64,000 nt of DNA from Alisma plantago-aquatica (GCA_963693085.1 OY856410.1:1394554363-1394618362); one strand, 5' to 3'. Shown: positions 23,182 to 34,863, numbered from the stretch's first letter. Numbers and translations are program-made. The notes: generated by a model from the letters alone, not told the origin.

Positions 23182-26100
23182 ATGGCTGAGCATTCCCATG
23201 ATGACCGTGTTGATGATCACCGTGAGGTGAGGACGTGCTTGCGTCGCCTGATTATGTAAGTTTTAAGAATATATCCCTGAGGTTTCTATCTATGTGTTCA
23301 TTTATAATTATATCATGTAAGTGTGGTTTTTATCAAATTTTAGGTTGGTGATGTACCCCCTGAAGAAATTACAACGCTTGATGAGCAGCAAAAGAAAATT
23401 GAGAAAGTGAGGGGCATCTCAATGATGATCCTAGAATCCTGGCATAAAGTTCCTAAGGAGAAGAAAGACCACATACAGAAGGAACTATGCGTGAGTTATT
23501 ATTATTTGTAATTCTATTTTTGTAGATTACTCATTTTTAGGATACTAGTTAATAGCAATTCTATTTAATTTGTAGAGCATATTTGATCTGGATGAAAAGT
23601 TGCATCGTAAATGTGTGATGCAATGCTATGGGAAGGTCCTAAGGAACTATAGGACCAATCTCACCTGAGATTACATATGCGATGCTGATAAGAGGTTCTT
23701 TATTGATTTCTAATTCTAGACATTGATCACTATTTCACTAACTCTACACTAATAATTTTTTTTTGCATTCTCTTTAAAAAATAAATTTAGATAGAAGGAA
23801 GCCACACAACAATGGAACTACATGGACCCCAAAGACTGGGAGGTGTTTGTTACCCAATGAAAAATAGATGAATTCAAGGTATTAATCGCCACTCCCAATT
23901 TAATTAATATATGTTTTTATGTATTCACCTATTCAAGATTAACCTTTAGGTATTAAGCGATGCTCAACGAGCAAGGCGTGCATTGAATGTGCACGACCAC
24001 ATAATGGGTCCAAGAGGATATGCATGCATTCAACAAAGACTACATACTGAGTCTGCTCAGCCTACTGCTACTCAGGAGACTGCAGAGTCCTCTACTACTA
24101 CTCCCGCATCTCTACCTCACCATGCTATGTGGATAGCTGGGAGGCAAAACAAGAAGGGAGACATACCGAAGCCCACAACTGCTGAAGCGGCTATAAGAAT
24201 GGTAAAATCAACTCTTAGAGCAATCGATCGATATTGATTATTGTTATGTTTACTTACTAATTTTTATTGATGGTGATTAGCGGGAGCTGCATGAGCAGAG
24301 GAAGGAAGGCAAGTTCATCCCTCAGGACACAAGGGATGAACTGACAGTTGCTCTGGGTAACCCAGAGCATCCTGGATGTGTTAGGGGTGCAGGCGCTGGT
24401 GTGGGCATCAAAGCGTTCTTTGGGCCATCCCAGCACAAACATGTCCCAAAAGAGGGACTTTCACAAGATGAGGTAACCTATTCTTATTTTAGAATATTAT
24501 TGCGAAAGGGAATTCAATAATCAGAAGCTAGCGTTTCCTTTATCCATGTATAGGTAGATTCATTAATTGATGGGAGAGTCGAGGAAGTACTTGATAAGAG
24601 ACTCCATGAAGAAATTAGCAAGTAGCAGGCGTCTCAGGCTACCACTCAGATAGTACTTGTGGCGGGCCACTCTTCTCCTACTACTCGTATTGTAGAGGTT
24701 GGGAGTAATCCTATAGACCCACCACCTAGCACGTCCTCTATAAGTATTTTTCTGACATAATAGCTAGTCTGTTCAAGTTGATATGTTTGTGTATATATGC
24801 ATATAACATTCTTTACGTAAATTTGTAGGGGTTGAAGTCATGTCGACTAAAAAGTCAAGAATATATCATTACATAGGCGTCGGCTTACCCACCCCTTAAA
24901 GGGTGCATGTTTCATGGGTATCCAGTACCAGATGGTGTGGTATGTGTGAGCCCGATACATGTACTCCCTGACTGGAAGGATCTCGCACTGCCTCATGTAC
25001 ACCCAGATGCTGAAACACTTGGTGAGGCAGTAGGAGGAGTGATACAGTGGCCCGAAGCGGATGTCCTCTATACTGATATTATATGATAAATTTCCATTAC
25101 TTTAATTTGTTAGTGTGTGTATATGAGTCAATTGATCTAAAATTATATATACATGTCAAAAAGATGAGACTCGCTACATCTCGGCCTCCACCTCCTCGAC
25201 TACCAAGTTGTCTTCCAAGGGACCTACACGCCTTGATAGGTCCTAATTGTAGGGGTGTGGCAGTATGGATCGGCGAACATGATCCAAATTGCCCTATAAT
25301 TGTTACTATTCCGAAGGATGCTGCAGGTAAATCATACGATAACAATCTATTTATACAAGTTTAGCATACATATTAATGCATACGTAGTACAAGTTCTACA
25401 TACATACGTATTAATGCATATGTATTAATGCAGGTCAATCATACAAAAACAAGATATTTATACAAGATATTTTGGAGTTGTTTAGTTATGAATGGCTGAA
25501 CACATCTATGATAGAGCTGTGGATATGGTGAGATCTTGTTTATACATCCATATACCTTGTTTTATATACGGTGATCTGGTTTCTTATATATTAATGCATA
25601 TGTAATACATGTTTGCAGCCACTTACACAAGATATGTACAAATTTTGGGTTTTCCCATGTGGGATTTTTGGTTCCATCTTTGATTAGTCTTGTAGATACA
25701 GACCCTTCTTCAGTTACTTCATACTGTTGTGATGCTTTTGAATATTTTGGTAAAAATAAGAAGACGGCGATAATAGCTCCATTCAATGTCGAGTAAGCTT
25801 ACTTTGCTTATAATTTGGACTTAAGAAAATTACATTTTTATTGTGAATTTTGAGTTATTAATTTTTAACTTTCTTACCTGTAGTGGTAGGCATTGGGAGT
25901 TACTAGTTATTGTCCCCAAGACGTTCACTGTCTATTATCTAGATCCTACGGGGAATGAGTTGGATACATTATATGGACATGCAATTAAAAGGCCATTATT
26001 CTCGTGAGAAATATTTCATATTTTTTTATCTGTTAACATCTGTTACTACATTACTATTTAATTATGCAATTTAATGGGTTACATTAACATATGTAGGGAT

Positions 26101-26616
26101 TTACAAGAGTACAAAAAAGTTGGAGGAAAGGTCCCCAAGAAAAAGGATCTGTCACTAATTTGGGAGAATGTGAAAGTAATTTCCTGACTCCAATGTATAT
26201 ATTATTTATGTGAATTGTGCTTATTTGTATTTTTTAATATTTTGTATGTTTCAATTTTTAGTGTGTTACACAAGACAACGGCTGGGCATGTGCCTACTAT
26301 GTGATGATATTTATGGACCTAATCATCAAACATGTCGTAATGGAAATCGATAAGATACAGTAGGTATTATACATAGTCTCATTAGATAATATGAAATATA
26401 TCAATCTTATTATATATTATTAATTATATATATACGTCATTCTCTTTGCAGGTCTTTAAAACTGCTGACTTTTGCACAGGTGGAAAGCATTTTGATGTAC
26501 ATGCTCCCTATACGAGAGATGAATTAGATGTTGTAAGAGAAGAATGGGTAAAAGCCCTACAAAGAGTGGGAATTTTTAGATATAATTTTATTGACAATGA
26601 TGACTATGATGAATAA
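23182..26616 (+). pseudogene. CACTA TNP1-like protein fused to Ulp1 (peptidase C48) domain, with in-frame stops
   Basis: Multi-exon gene read by eye. A short first exon (MAEHSHDDRVDDHRE) is followed by a Transposase_24 (plant Ptta/En/Spm) region: the W-x-x-VP-x-x-x-K-x-x-I segment (about 23344-23490), FDLDEKLHRKCV (23581-), QWNYMDPKDWEVF (about 23808-) and the hallmark NPEHPGCVRGAGAG (about 24360-24400). Then come a proline-rich linker and a C48 peptidase: a PSLISLVDTD segment (about 25672), HWELLVIVPK (about 25891), and QDNGWACAYYVM (about 26272) holding the candidate catalytic Gln and Cys, with a final exon ending DDYDE. GT-AG edges are visible for most exons. Stops interrupt it near 23666, 23860 and 24622, so full-length protein is unlikely. 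The family acts in element mobility; the protease substrate is unknown. Confidence 0.78.
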
Positions 26617-26889
26617 AGAATAACTTTGTTCTCATAATTATTTTTGTGTGAATGTTAATGAATTTTTATGAATTATCATATGTGTGTGAAGATGATCAAT
26701 ACATAAATGTTTCTACATGTGTCTGAATGTGAAAAGAGATGAAATGAATGGAACTGTAGGTTGCTACTAGTTTCTATATGTGTGTGATGAAAAAATAATA
26801 TGAATTAAATGTGCTTATACATGTGTGTGAATGACATATATATATAATATTATCCATCTTGTTAATTTTGTAGGTTTGTTGCCTGTTGT

Positions 26890-27494
26890 TGGTTGATATC
26901 AATGGATGTCATAAACCTACAGTTCAGAACTGAACTGCAGATTCTCATCCTGCTGACCAGCCATACAGCAGGCCTACAAACTGATAAGAAAAAAAATCAT
27001 AACATAGGCATCGGTTATTTGAACAAAACTGACACCAAAGACATACGACGGTGGTTTTTGATAAAAAAAACTGACGTCTATGTGGCCAGAAACCACAACC
27101 GTGCTGGGAAGTACGACCGTGGTGGCAGGCAGGGGATATGGCGTCGGTTATTAGCACAAAACCGACGTCGGTTCAGCTAATATGGCGTCAGTTATCTTTC
27201 AAAATTGACGCCTATATGCCCTTTGCTGGTGCATTTTTTGATGGTGGGAAGTGTTTTGACGTCGGTTATTTTAATAACCGAAGTCTATAACAATTCTATA
27301 GTGTCGGTTTTCTTAAAAAAATGACGCCTATAGTCCCTTTGCTGGCGCGTTTTTGGTGGCGGGAAGCATTTTGTCGTCGGTTGGAAACCGACGCCGAATG
27401 GGTCCACCTTTAGCGGCGCCCACTTAGGTGTCGCTTGGAAACCGACACTAAAGCCCTTAATTAACTGATACTAAATGCCTGTTCTGTAGTAGTG
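26890..27494. repeat. CACTA subterminal repeats and right terminus
   Basis: Dense GGCGTCGGTTATT / ACCGACGCC words in both orientations lead to the terminal CTGTAGTAGTG. Confidence 0.8.
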
Positions 27495-27497
27495 TGT

Positions 27498-28234
27498 AAT
27501 CAACTAGAATGAAATTAGAATATAATCTAAGTTAATTGCTTAAAATGTCTAAACTAATTATTTGGATTTGAATTGTAAAGTCGACCGACATATCAAGCGA
27601 GATCGAAATTAGTTAACTTATTATTACAATTAACTAGTTTAATTAATTAAGATCATGATTCTAGAAAATTCTAATTGCCTATTTGGCAGTCTTCAAGCAG
27701 CCCATTTTAAACACAACCACAATGTTTTGTTTCCCACAGTTTTTTGGAAATTCTGCTTCTTTTCCTCTCCTATATATAACGGCATGATGACCGCATTTTA
27801 TACACTATTGTACATGAACCCTAGCCATCATCGTCCCTGAGAGAGAGAGAGAGAGAGAGATAAGGAGAGCAATCATAATGCTAGCACATCATCAAGCGAA
27901 GGCTTCTCCTTCCTGTCAGCTTAGGAAGCACAATGAGGAGTTTGAATCTATCTACATGAACTAAGTAGAGACGTAGGCGCTAACTGTCCACGTTCAGAGG
28001 ACATCGATGAGGACCGTCTATGCACATGAGAAATGCCACATACCACCATGCGAGAATGACGTCGCTGGACCTACTCTACGATAAAGGTATAACGCATGCG
28101 CCCTCCTTCCGAATAAATCTTGTCGATGATATATTCTTATAGAATACGTGGAGAAATTTTTTGTTTGTTTTACCTGGAGAAATTTTGTGTTGCTTGTCAT
28201 CTCCATAATTCCTAACAATTTTTTTTATTAAGGA
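27498..28234. other. Repeat-derived sequence, right part, with TATA-like box and (GA)n; no gene
   Basis: Continuation of the DNA interrupted by the CACTA element. It contains TCCTATATATAACGG (about 27768) followed by a (GA)n tract (27838-27862), an arrangement that looks like an old retroelement promoter/leader. No ORF with recognisable domains. Confidence 0.4.
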
Positions 28235-28405
28235 ACCCAACAGATTGATGTCTAATATCACTTCATTAAAGAAATTATTGTACATGGGAACTTTCTTATG
28301 AAAAAGATTTTCAACAAAGATAATCTCATTGAAATGATGACAAAGCAATTACCAATCTCCAAGTTCCAGATCTTCCTGGAGTTTGTTAGCCTTCCCAATA
28401 AATAA
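28235..28405 (+). pseudogene. Copia RNase H C-terminal remnant
   Basis: One frame reads TQQIDV, a stop, YHFIKEIIVHGNF and later NLIEMMTKQLPISKF. This matches the end of Copia pol, whose consensus is H-I-D-x-R-Y-H-F-I-R...N-P-A-D-M-L-T-K-x-L-P-x-x-K-F (family knowledge). It is followed within ~35 bp by a TG...CA interval and a primer-binding-like site. Confidence 0.8.
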
Positions 28406-28437
28406 TGATGCCCTTAGGGACTAGAGGAGAAGAAGTT

Positions 28438-28536
28438 TGTTATTTTCTTATGCAAGACATGACTTCAAGTTAAAGAGGAGAATTATGCTTCAAAGACTCC
28501 TAGTCCTAATCATAATCTAACATGGTATGAGAGTCC
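28438..28536 (+). repeat. Collapsed Copia LTR (~85 bp) with adjoining primer-binding-like site
   Basis: A TGTTATTTTC...AATCTAACA interval follows the RNase H remnant, and TGGTATGAGAGTCC (28523-28536) follows it, close to the Copia TGGTATCAGAGC primer site. The order pol end, LTR, primer site suggests recombination between elements that left one much shortened LTR. Confidence 0.5.
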
Positions 28537-28539
28537 TAT

Positions 28540-28874
28540 CTTGCTTTTGTTTATAACCAACTCGTGTATAGAGTTTTGTCTGAATTTTTATTCCTAATTA
28601 GGAGTGGAGTCTAACTGATTAGGAATCCTAACACAATTGATTATCCCTAATGGAAGTCTTATGATCAGATAGGACCTCAGGACATCAGGTTTTCTGGTAC
28701 CAAAGAGTTCCTTATCTTTTCAAGATGTATCCTTCTTAAGGATTTTAGATTCTCTCTTTAATGAGCACTTTCCTTTTATGATATTTAGTAATAGTGGAAT
28801 TTTCTTCTCCTCCAGTGAAGTAGGGCATATATATTGAAGTGCAAAAATCTCAGACTCATTGTTTGTGTAAATAT
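28540..28874. other. No gene seen
   Basis: AT-rich, only short ORFs. Ends at the Cassandra LTR. Confidence 0.4.
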
Positions 28875-29151
28875 TGTAATGTCGGGGCATATTGCCCAAG
28901 GTTCTAGAATTACGACTGGTCACACATGCCACCACTGGGATCAACTATGTGCTTTGTCTTCACTCTCACACATCCCATTATCAACCTCCCCACATGTCTC
29001 CCATCCTAGTACTACTCAAGGTTGAGCACATTTAACTAGAAAGTTCTTAGTGATGTGCTCCCTGAAAGTGACATGCACCTTGGTGATATGGGTAGTCTAG
29101 TTATTCATTTATGATTATTTTATTTGAGGTCTCAAATCTTGGTATGTTACA
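28875..29151 (-). repeat. Cassandra 3' LTR
   Basis: The minus strand carries the better preserved 5S-like box (AGTAGTACTAGGATGGGAGAC). Confidence 0.85.
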
Positions 29152-29401
29152 ACCTCCCCAATTAGACTCTTGACGTCCTCATCAAGACTCAATTATATGA
29201 CCTCATAATCTTTTCTTGTTTCAATGTCGACCCAAAACGGCCCATGTATACCAGCTCCCGGTCATGACTATCAACATAAGAGTGGATCCATCACCAAGGA
29301 TAAACCTTTTCAACAAGCATGGGTGAGACAACTCAAAGTCTGACATGGCATAGGACCAAGTGAGTCCGACCTACTAGAGGGGAGTTGGCTCTAATACCAT
29401 T

Positions 29402-29690
29402 TGTATTACGTGAGCCCACTCCCCCAAGGCTCTAGTAGAGTTTTTGGAAGGATGGTTGGCCCTGCATGTCACCATTGGCCTCAGTTGCGTGCTTTTTCCA
29501 TACTCACAAATAATCTATGATCAACTTTCCAATAGGTCACCCGTCCAGGTACGACTATGGGTTGAGGACATTTAACCACAAATCTCTTAGTGATGATTCT
29601 TTGAAAGGATGTACACCTTAATGATATGGGTACTCCATTCATTTGTTTAAACATCATTTTTTCCACAACCTTAACTCCAGAGATGTTACA
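29402..29690 (-). repeat. Cassandra 5' LTR
   Basis: It has the same layout as its partner; the 5S-like box is altered (AGTCGTACCTGGACGGGTGACC on the minus strand, plus 29535-29556), yet keeps GGGTGACC, which the partner has lost. Confidence 0.85.
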
Positions 29691-30145
29691 AAATTGGTAT
29701 GTTCTTCTTCTAACTGAATACACTGATAGTTGTTTTTTTATGTTGCACCAGCTAAGTAAGGTATGGGGGTGGAAGTCGCTCCTAGAAAGGTTTGTTGATG
29801 AATTTATCTAGTTTGATCCATAGGGGAGGAAATCAAGATTCCGTCCAAGTGAACATGTTAATGTCTAAGAAAAACCCAACAAGAGAGTTGGAATTGATGA
29901 AGCGGCCAAACCAAAGCATGTGTGGACTATGATCTAGTAGAAGTTGGGATCAATCTGAAAGGTGTATAGTGACACTAAAGTCACCAGCTAAGAACCATGG
30001 TGAGTCTATGTAAGACACTCCAAGGATTATTTAGCTCGTGAAAGAAAGCATCCTTGTGAAAGGAAGACACCATAGACCCCCGAAGGATCCACAATTGATG
30101 TGTGTATGAGAGAGGAGAAAAAAGTGACGTACATAAGCGTAGATA
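29691..30145 (-). pseudogene. LINE (L1-type) ORF2 endonuclease remnant
   Basis: The minus strand gives SPWFLAGDFSVTIHLSD, a stop, later FGRFINSNSLVGFFLD, FTWTES and PPLWIKLDKFI. This is the order of the plant LINE endonuclease (P-W-x-x-x-GDFN-x-x, F-x-x-F-I, FTW, RLDR motifs). The catalytic Asp-Asn pair of GDFN reads Asp-Ser. Several stops are present. The Cassandra element truncates it on the downstream side, and no reverse transcriptase is seen beyond. Confidence 0.72.
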
Positions 30146-31130
30146 TTTCTCTAATCTCAACCAACTAACTTTTTATCATATTAGTGTAGGAGAAAGTGTA
30201 AGTAAAACACGTAAATTAAAATCTAAACTAATTCTCAAATAAATAAATTAAATCAAGTGGTCTAGAGAAGATACTTGAAAAAAAAAAGGTAAACAACAAA
30301 CCATCATAACTTTTTTGATTCATTTTAGATGTTTTTTTATAAATCCTCAGAGATAAAATATTCTTATTATTAAGTTTTTGATAAATATTAATTTTCGTCT
30401 TAGTATTTTAATTCTTAGTACCACAATGTTGACGGTTGTGTAACAATGAGCACAAATAGGGGTCCAATTTTACTGTTTCAGGATGTTGTTCGGGGCATGT
30501 TGTACTTTATCGCTGCTGTGAAAATCCTCAATTTTGTTTAAGTGTGAGTTTTTAGAGTATATGTAAAGTTAAAATTACATGCAACAAAAAGTTACACCAT
30601 AAGTAGAGGGGGTTCATTAGGATTTCAGATAAGTGAGTTTTCAGCGATTTTGTGTAGCACGCATCAATCCCGTTAACATTCTAAGAACACATCATCATAA
30701 AACAAGTTAGTATAGGAATGACCGGAAAAAAAAAAGGCCGAGGTCGGAAACGGATAATTCGAGGGAAGCCTCGACATCAACGGAGTCACGCCAACCGCAG
30801 TTGGTGATAACGCGTTCGTAGAAAGTAGACCACTCCGAGTCATTTGGGAAAAACAAACTGATATTCGAACAGAAGCGCATGCAAGACCTTGTTTGCGCGA
30901 ACCAAGGAGAAGATGCGGAGATTTGTGAATGATCGGAAAGATACTGTTCATGGAGTCATTTGTCTTTGGACTAACACATAATAAATTTGTTGTAAATTAG
31001 GTCCCAAAGGTAACCGATAGTTTAAGATGCGCTCTATATTTATTTTATAGAACAATCAATCACAGTACATTATTTCCTTTTTATTCCTCTTCAAAATCCA
31101 ACATTTCAAAAAAATCAAGAGAAAAAATGC
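30146..31130. other. Possible 5' part of the LINE relic, otherwise no gene
   Basis: 30180-30640 is AT-rich. 30670-30960 is GC-richer and reads on the minus strand as ...SEWSTFYERVITNCGWRD..., with an FLEC word at about 30675 that could be a decayed start of LINE ORF2. I do not recognise the protein; it may be ORF1 tail or a captured fragment. Confidence 0.35.
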
Positions 31131-31133
31131 TAA

Positions 31134-31453
31134 GGGGCCGTTCGGCCCCCGACTTTCTGACTGCCGTTATTTAATGCATAAACGGATCGGCAATTTAATG
31201 GTTCAATATTCGTTCCTGCATTTGTTTCTGTATTTGTCTTTATATACCGACGAGACTTGAAATCACGCCATGATCGACGGTAATGCCGAAGGACGCGTGC
31301 AGGCCGGCATGAGCATTTTAACGTGAAGTTTTCCTGTCCTGACCAGCATCGGTAATGCAGAGGGACTGACCGGTCACAGTAGTGATGCTCTGAAATTAAA
31401 ACGGAACATGCACATAACTACTACTTTCCTAAAGTCGGCCGCCAAACGGCCCC
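31134..31453. mobile_element. Tourist-like (PIF/Harbinger) MITE, 320 bp
   Basis: Termini GGGGCCGTTCGGCCCCCGACTTT and the inverse of GGGGCCGTTTGGCGGCCGACTTT form ~23-bp inverted repeats. TAA flanks both sides (31131-31133 and 31454-31456), the 3-bp duplication of PIF/Harbinger insertions. No coding capacity. Its GC-rich body stands out from its surroundings. Confidence 0.88.
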
Positions 31454-31456
31454 TAA

Positions 31457-32181
31457 CTGTACACTATAAAACAATTCTATTGAATCCTATCAAATTACTA
31501 TGGATTAATTATCTAGTCATGCCAATATAACCGTTTCCAATACAGAAACGTCACGCCAGCTGTAGTAAATTGAGAAGAAACCTGCAGCTCAATATAATAA
31601 TGGAGTTGCTTATCAAGCATCTTGACAAACCCGAGTACTCGACAGGCCCAGTTTTAAATAACAAATCGTTAGTTGAAATCAAACACTGGCACGAAGATAA
31701 ACCAGATGAGCGAAAGGAGGTAGCTAGCTTGGGCTTGGAATCGCTGAGCCAGTGGATGTTGTAGTCAGATGGACCTTACATATTCTTGAGCGCATCCAGC
31801 AAGAATGGCACTTGAGCATCCTATACTGAAAAACGAGTTTTCTTTTACTCTGGTTCGGTTTGGCTGGTTGACATTTGCTACCGTGGTATTCTTTTATGGG
31901 AGTGGCGTGTTGAACATGGGGTTAACTGAGCTATCATGTGTGCAAAAAGAAATAGGATGGATAAGGCCACCTGTCTTAGTGTGGTTTGAAAAGTCTGCTC
32001 TATCGGTAAAATTAAAGAGACAATGGTATGTACCTTGGCAAACGAAACTAATATATCACACTTTATTTATAATAATTATCCATATAGTACCGTTTGTATA
32101 TATTTTCCAAACTAATACACTTTTTATGGAAGACTGGCCACCTGATGTGGCGTTTAATGTATTCGGTGGTTAGAAAGTGCT
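31457..32181. other. Upstream flank of the DUF1262 gene; no gene recognised
   Basis: Two ORFs of 64 and 122 codons lie here (31570, 31805) but show no family features. Confidence 0.4.
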
Positions 32182-32362
32182 ACAAATATTGATCTTTTAT
32201 AATCGAAATAAAAATATTAGAAAAAAATAAATAAATTGAAAAACATCATAATGGTTGGCGCTTTCCAGACGATTCAAATTGAATGTCAACCATTGTGGTG
32301 TTTTTCAATTTTAATTTTCCTCTTAATTTTTTTATTTTAAATAATGAAAACTCAATGCTTGT
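32182..32362. repeat. ~180-bp AT-rich foldback upstream of the DUF1262 gene
   Basis: Arms meet near 32272. TTGAAAAACATCATAATGGTTG on the left pairs with CAACCATTGTGGTGTTTTTCAA on the right with three mismatches, and pairing extends outward to ACAAATATTGA / TCAATGCTTGT with more mismatches. Probably a small MITE; no clear target duplication. Confidence 0.65.
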
Positions 32363-32777
32363 GGGACTTTTGACCTTTGACACATGATACATCACTTAAA
32401 AGGATGGTTTTTAATGAATTTTAATTTTAATAATAAAAATGTCAACATTTTCCAAATTTTAAAGTGATGGTTTTAAATCAAAGTGTGCTATTTTGAGTAT
32501 TATCTCCGGAGGATGCTATTGTTGTAATTTATTTCGGTAAACTGTGCTATATTGATTTTTTTTCCTAACTTTAATCGTTGCCTTGGCAATCGAAAAATCT
32601 TTTGGTTGAATGTGAATTCCTTTCTTACCAGCCTGCACTTTCCACGCGTTTTCATTATAGTAAAACTCCAACGGAGTTTCCACAGATAGCCAGACCACCT
32701 CTCCTTTATTTCCAAGAAACTTCTTCTTTTTTGGATAAGATTTCCAAGAAACTTCGAACTAAACCATCGCCTTATGT

Positions 32778-32786
32778 TTTATATTA
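32778..32786 (+). promoter_or_regulatory. Possible TATA box of the DUF1262 gene
   Basis: TTTATATTA lies about 60 bp upstream of the start codon, the only such word close to it. It leaves room for a short 5' leader. Confidence 0.4.
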
Positions 32787-32844
32787 AACCCACAGGGCCC
32801 AGAGCAGTGCCACAACCAGCTCAAGCAGCTAGCAAGCCCCAGCC

Positions 32845-34140
32845 ATGTATGTCACCAGGCGGCTCTCCGAGTACATGGCTTCTCCCGACGCCGCTGTGAC
32901 ACCGCCGCCAGCTGGGCCATGGTCAGGCTATCTGGTTGTGCAGGACGAAGAGTACGACACCGAAGCAAGGTGCTGCTTTGGAACTTGCAGGGACCCGTAT
33001 CTCCCTGCGGGACTACCCTTCCCCCAGGACAGGCAAATTACGGTGCAATACACGGAGCACAACGGCCAGACGTTCATTACCTACTGCGACGCGGCGTTCT
33101 TCATCCCCGTACCTGGGCAGCCTTTGGCTGCCGGGAGATACTACGTTGTCATCGGATCAGGCAAGCACAAAGGGTGAGTGTTGCATCAGGCAATAAAGAG
33201 TATACTGACTCAATCCAGTTCTCTTGTTAACCTTAGTGCAATTGATGCTTGTTTTTACAGAAAAGTCTCCACCTGTTCAACCACAGAGGACATGTCTAAC
33301 TTCTGCTTCTGTCGCTGCGTGAGAGACGCAAAACCAACGCCCTTCGATCACACAAACGTGTACCAGCATGTGGAGGTAACCCCTTACAAGTGCAAGCTCT
33401 TCGGGAGCATCTGTGGAAGTCAATTTCGAGGCAAGGCCGTTGTCCCCGATGCCTTCCCACAGCGCTTCCTCCGGAGGTGTGGCTGGGAGGCACGCACCTC
33501 AGCCAAGCCAGCATGCCAGCCTCTTGGAGAGGCTCCTGGCATCATCGAGTCTCTCCGGGCACAGATGCCGGATATCACCAAACCCATCGGCAGCGGTGGT
33601 GGTGGACAAGCGCCACTTGTGGTCGGTAAGTGGTACATCCCATTTCTTTTCATCAGGGAAGGTTCGCAGTCGCCCAAGGACCAGATGAAGGCAACCATGT
33701 TTTACGAGGTCTCTCTCGAGCGCGTCTGGGAGGTGGTGTTCGAGACGGAGTACGGCATGGTCGGCGGCAACGTCGTGAACGTGAACGTCGAGGTAGAGAC
33801 CGAGCGGATGCTTCTTGCCGGCGGCGTTCCTGCCAGACTAGAGGACGCGGATGCCACCCATGGATTTCGGTGGCTCAGGCCGGCCAAGGGTGACGAGGAG
33901 GGCTTGGGGCTCAGCGCGATGGTCGTGGAGCAAATGAAGTGGGAACAGGAAAAGGCAGGATGGGTGAAGGGGTTGCGTAGGCTGCTGAAGACCGAGGTTT
34001 TCGACGGAGCGGCAAGTCTCTGGAGCAAATTCAAGTGCTGCGTCCTGGTGGAGAGGTTTGTGGTAAGGCGGCTGGATGGAGCCGTCGTATTGACGTGGGA
34101 ATTCAGGCACACTGATAAAATTAGTTGCATATGGGAGTAG
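32845..34140 (+). CDS. DUF1262-family protein, two exons, 402 aa
   Basis: Exon 1 is 32845-33173; an 87-bp intron (GTGAGT...TTTTTACAG) follows; exon 2 is 33261-34140. Joining them keeps one frame across a split Gly codon. The protein starts MYVTRRLSEYM and has GPWSGYLVVQDEE, CCFGTC, LPFPQD and PGRYYVVIGSGKHKG-like landmarks (PLAAGRYYVVIGSGKHK), then a Cys-rich FCFCRC segment. The DUF1262 core covers roughly residues 60-390. Length and order fit the plant-only DUF1262 family, whose biochemical role is unknown. No signal peptide or membrane span is evident. The start is the first in-frame Met and matches the family's usual N-terminus. Codons are strongly GC-ending, unlike the surrounding repeats. 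It is the only gene here with an unbroken model. Its last ~40 codons plus 3' UTR recur three times downstream (35755, 35970, 45908). Confidence 0.9.
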
Positions 34141-34283
34141 AGACGTTGGTTCTGTAACTAAATGAACTTATGATTAGTGAAATAAGTGGATAACACGACC
34201 CCCTTTCTCGTTGGGAGTGAATGATCATTTTATCATGTACATTATTATACTCAACAAGATATAATTAACAAAATACCAAATAT

Positions 34284-34286
<3 letters not shown>
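34141..34286 (+). other. 3' UTR of the DUF1262 gene
   Basis: Recognised because the same sequence follows each duplicated gene tail (ACTAAATGAACTTATGATTAG, GGATAACAC, GAATGATCATTT). Confidence 0.65.

Positions 34287-34363
<77 letters not shown>
34287..34363. repeat. (TA)n microsatellite, ~77 bp
   Basis: Uninterrupted AT alternation between the gene's 3' UTR and the first Micron-like element. Confidence 0.97.

Positions 34364-34863
<500 letters not shown>

Larger units (their letters stand above)
20983..27494 (+). mobile_element. CACTA (En/Spm-type) transposon with both termini, internally deleted
   Basis: The left end reads CACTACTATAGAAATAGC and the right end is the inverse of CACTACTACAGAACAGG. 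Both are flanked by TGT (20980-20982 and 27495-27497), the 3-bp duplication expected of this superfamily. Total length is 6512 bp. Subterminal repeats with AACCGACGC / GGCGTCGG words occupy about 21000-21440 and 26890-27480. Inside are a TNP2 tail, a foldback, and a TNP1/Ulp1-type gene. The transposase core of TNP2 is missing, so the element could move only if another copy supplies transposase. Confidence 0.93.
28875..29690 (-). mobile_element. Cassandra-type TRIM retrotransposon (5S-rRNA-like LTRs)
   Basis: Two ~280-bp direct repeats flank a ~250-bp interior with no coding capacity. On the minus strand the LTRs start TGTAACA. The interior begins with TGGTATTAGAGCC (primer site, plus 29388-29399) and ends with TTGGGGAGGT (polypurine tract, just right of 29151). 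Each LTR contains a 5S-rRNA-like segment: LTR 28875-29151 has AGTAGTACTAGGATGGG on the minus strand (plus 29000-29016) preceded by AGTTAAATGTGCT, matching the 5S internal promoter. This combination defines Cassandra elements, which are mobilised by other elements' proteins. Flanking 5-mers are similar but not identical. Confidence 0.9.

Noticed and set aside
31805..32173. 122-codon plus-strand ORF upstream of DUF1262
   Set aside because: No family features, composition like the surrounding AT-rich DNA, and no splice or promoter context.
33178..33260. In-frame extension of DUF1262 exon 2 upstream to a Met at 33178
   Set aside because: This stretch is the intron: it begins GTGAGT at 33174 and ends TTTTTACAG at 33260, and splicing restores the family sequence across the junction.
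33296..34130. Overlapping ORFs of 70-142 codons in other frames of the DUF1262 exons
   Set aside because: Shadows caused by GC-rich codons of the real gene.
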